From NCBI GenBank assembly GCA_014843695.1, contig CM026402.1:15377037-15441036 (forward strand): a stretch of 64,000 nucleotides of DNA. The letters are read 5' to 3'. Positions within the stretch are counted from its first letter, which is position 1, and each line of letters begins with the position of its first letter. Shown one piece after another: positions 63,695 through 64,000 of the stretch. Made by a program: the position numbers and the translations under genes. The notes under the pieces were generated by a model that saw only the letters and a program-made list of their open reading frames with translations, was not told the DNA's origin and searched no databases. The stretch is from Archivesica marissinica. Taxonomy: Eukaryota; Mollusca; Bivalvia; Venerida; Vesicomyidae.

Positions 63695-63733
63695 TTTATA
63701 AACTTTATATAAATTTATTTTAGCTCGATTGCG
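63695..63733 (-). mobile_element. Tail-A SINE fragment, inverted
   Basis: Only the extreme 3' tail is present (plus strand TATAAATTTATTTTAGCTCG, then ATTGCG), the usual remnant of a heavily 5'-truncated copy. Confidence 0.65.
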
Positions 63734-64000
63734 CATGTAAACATTGTTCATTTGAGTATGCGAATTCATTTATAATCTGGCAAACATTGCTGACGTTTTT
63801 AAAACAAATTATATCACTTCAAATGTCAACATCGGTTGGTTGTTAATTATTTCCCATATGCATACAATGTTAGTATAGCAGCTGTGCTATGGTGGTATAC
63901 ATTGCATATAAAAGGTTATATGAAAATCCACTGTCGTTGAATAGTTTGCATAAGACGATTCTTCAATGTGGTAACTTATATGATTTAATAAATACACTAC
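63734..64000. other. Window edge, nothing recognised
   Basis: AT-rich sequence without a recognisable feature; probably still within or upstream of the transporter gene. Confidence 0.4.

Overview
The window looks like metazoan nuclear DNA, most likely from a lophotrochozoan such as a bivalve mollusc; this is inferred, not proven. The support is a GT-AG intron in an SV2/SVOP-type transporter gene, a LINE of the CR1/L2 superfamily, several tRNA-derived SINEs with modular tails, small inverted-repeat (MITE-like) elements, and satellite DNA covering about 75% of the window. Nothing bacterial (operons, Shine-Dalgarno sites, CRISPR) was seen.

Layout. 1-4467: AT-rich non-coding DNA with two SINE copies, a short inverted repeat and a MITE remnant. 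4468-23338: a 38-bp tandem repeat that passes into a huge array of a related 24-bp repeat with kilobase-scale higher-order structure. 23339-24338: 1000 N. 24339-42264: an array built from 11-bp blocks (33-bp and 44-bp units), interrupted at 32424-35770 by one LINE with an intact 1041-codon endonuclease/reverse transcriptase reading frame on the minus strand. 42265-43264: 1000 N. 43265-49764: a 26-bp array, abutting a 51-bp array (49765-51615), followed by a 31-bp array (51826-53345). 53346-55650: SINEs and TTAA-flanked inverted-repeat elements. 55655-57498: a 49-bp satellite with a HindIII site in most units. 57499-64000: mobile-element-rich DNA holding the last two exons of a minus-strand transporter gene (59165-59898 and 62303-62584), whose 5' exons lie beyond the right edge.

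Only two coding regions are supported: the LINE reverse transcriptase and the partial SV2/SVOP-like transporter. The very long open frames inside the satellites (up to more than 3700 codons, on both strands and in overlapping frames) follow from unit lengths divisible by three or from units without stops, and are not annotated as genes. No multi-gene system is visible. The most unusual content is the side-by-side packing of six satellite families, several with higher-order repeats, one of them hosting a nearly pristine LINE. Both N-gaps lie exactly at changes of satellite family, so the order of these blocks is an assembly claim rather than a sequence fact.
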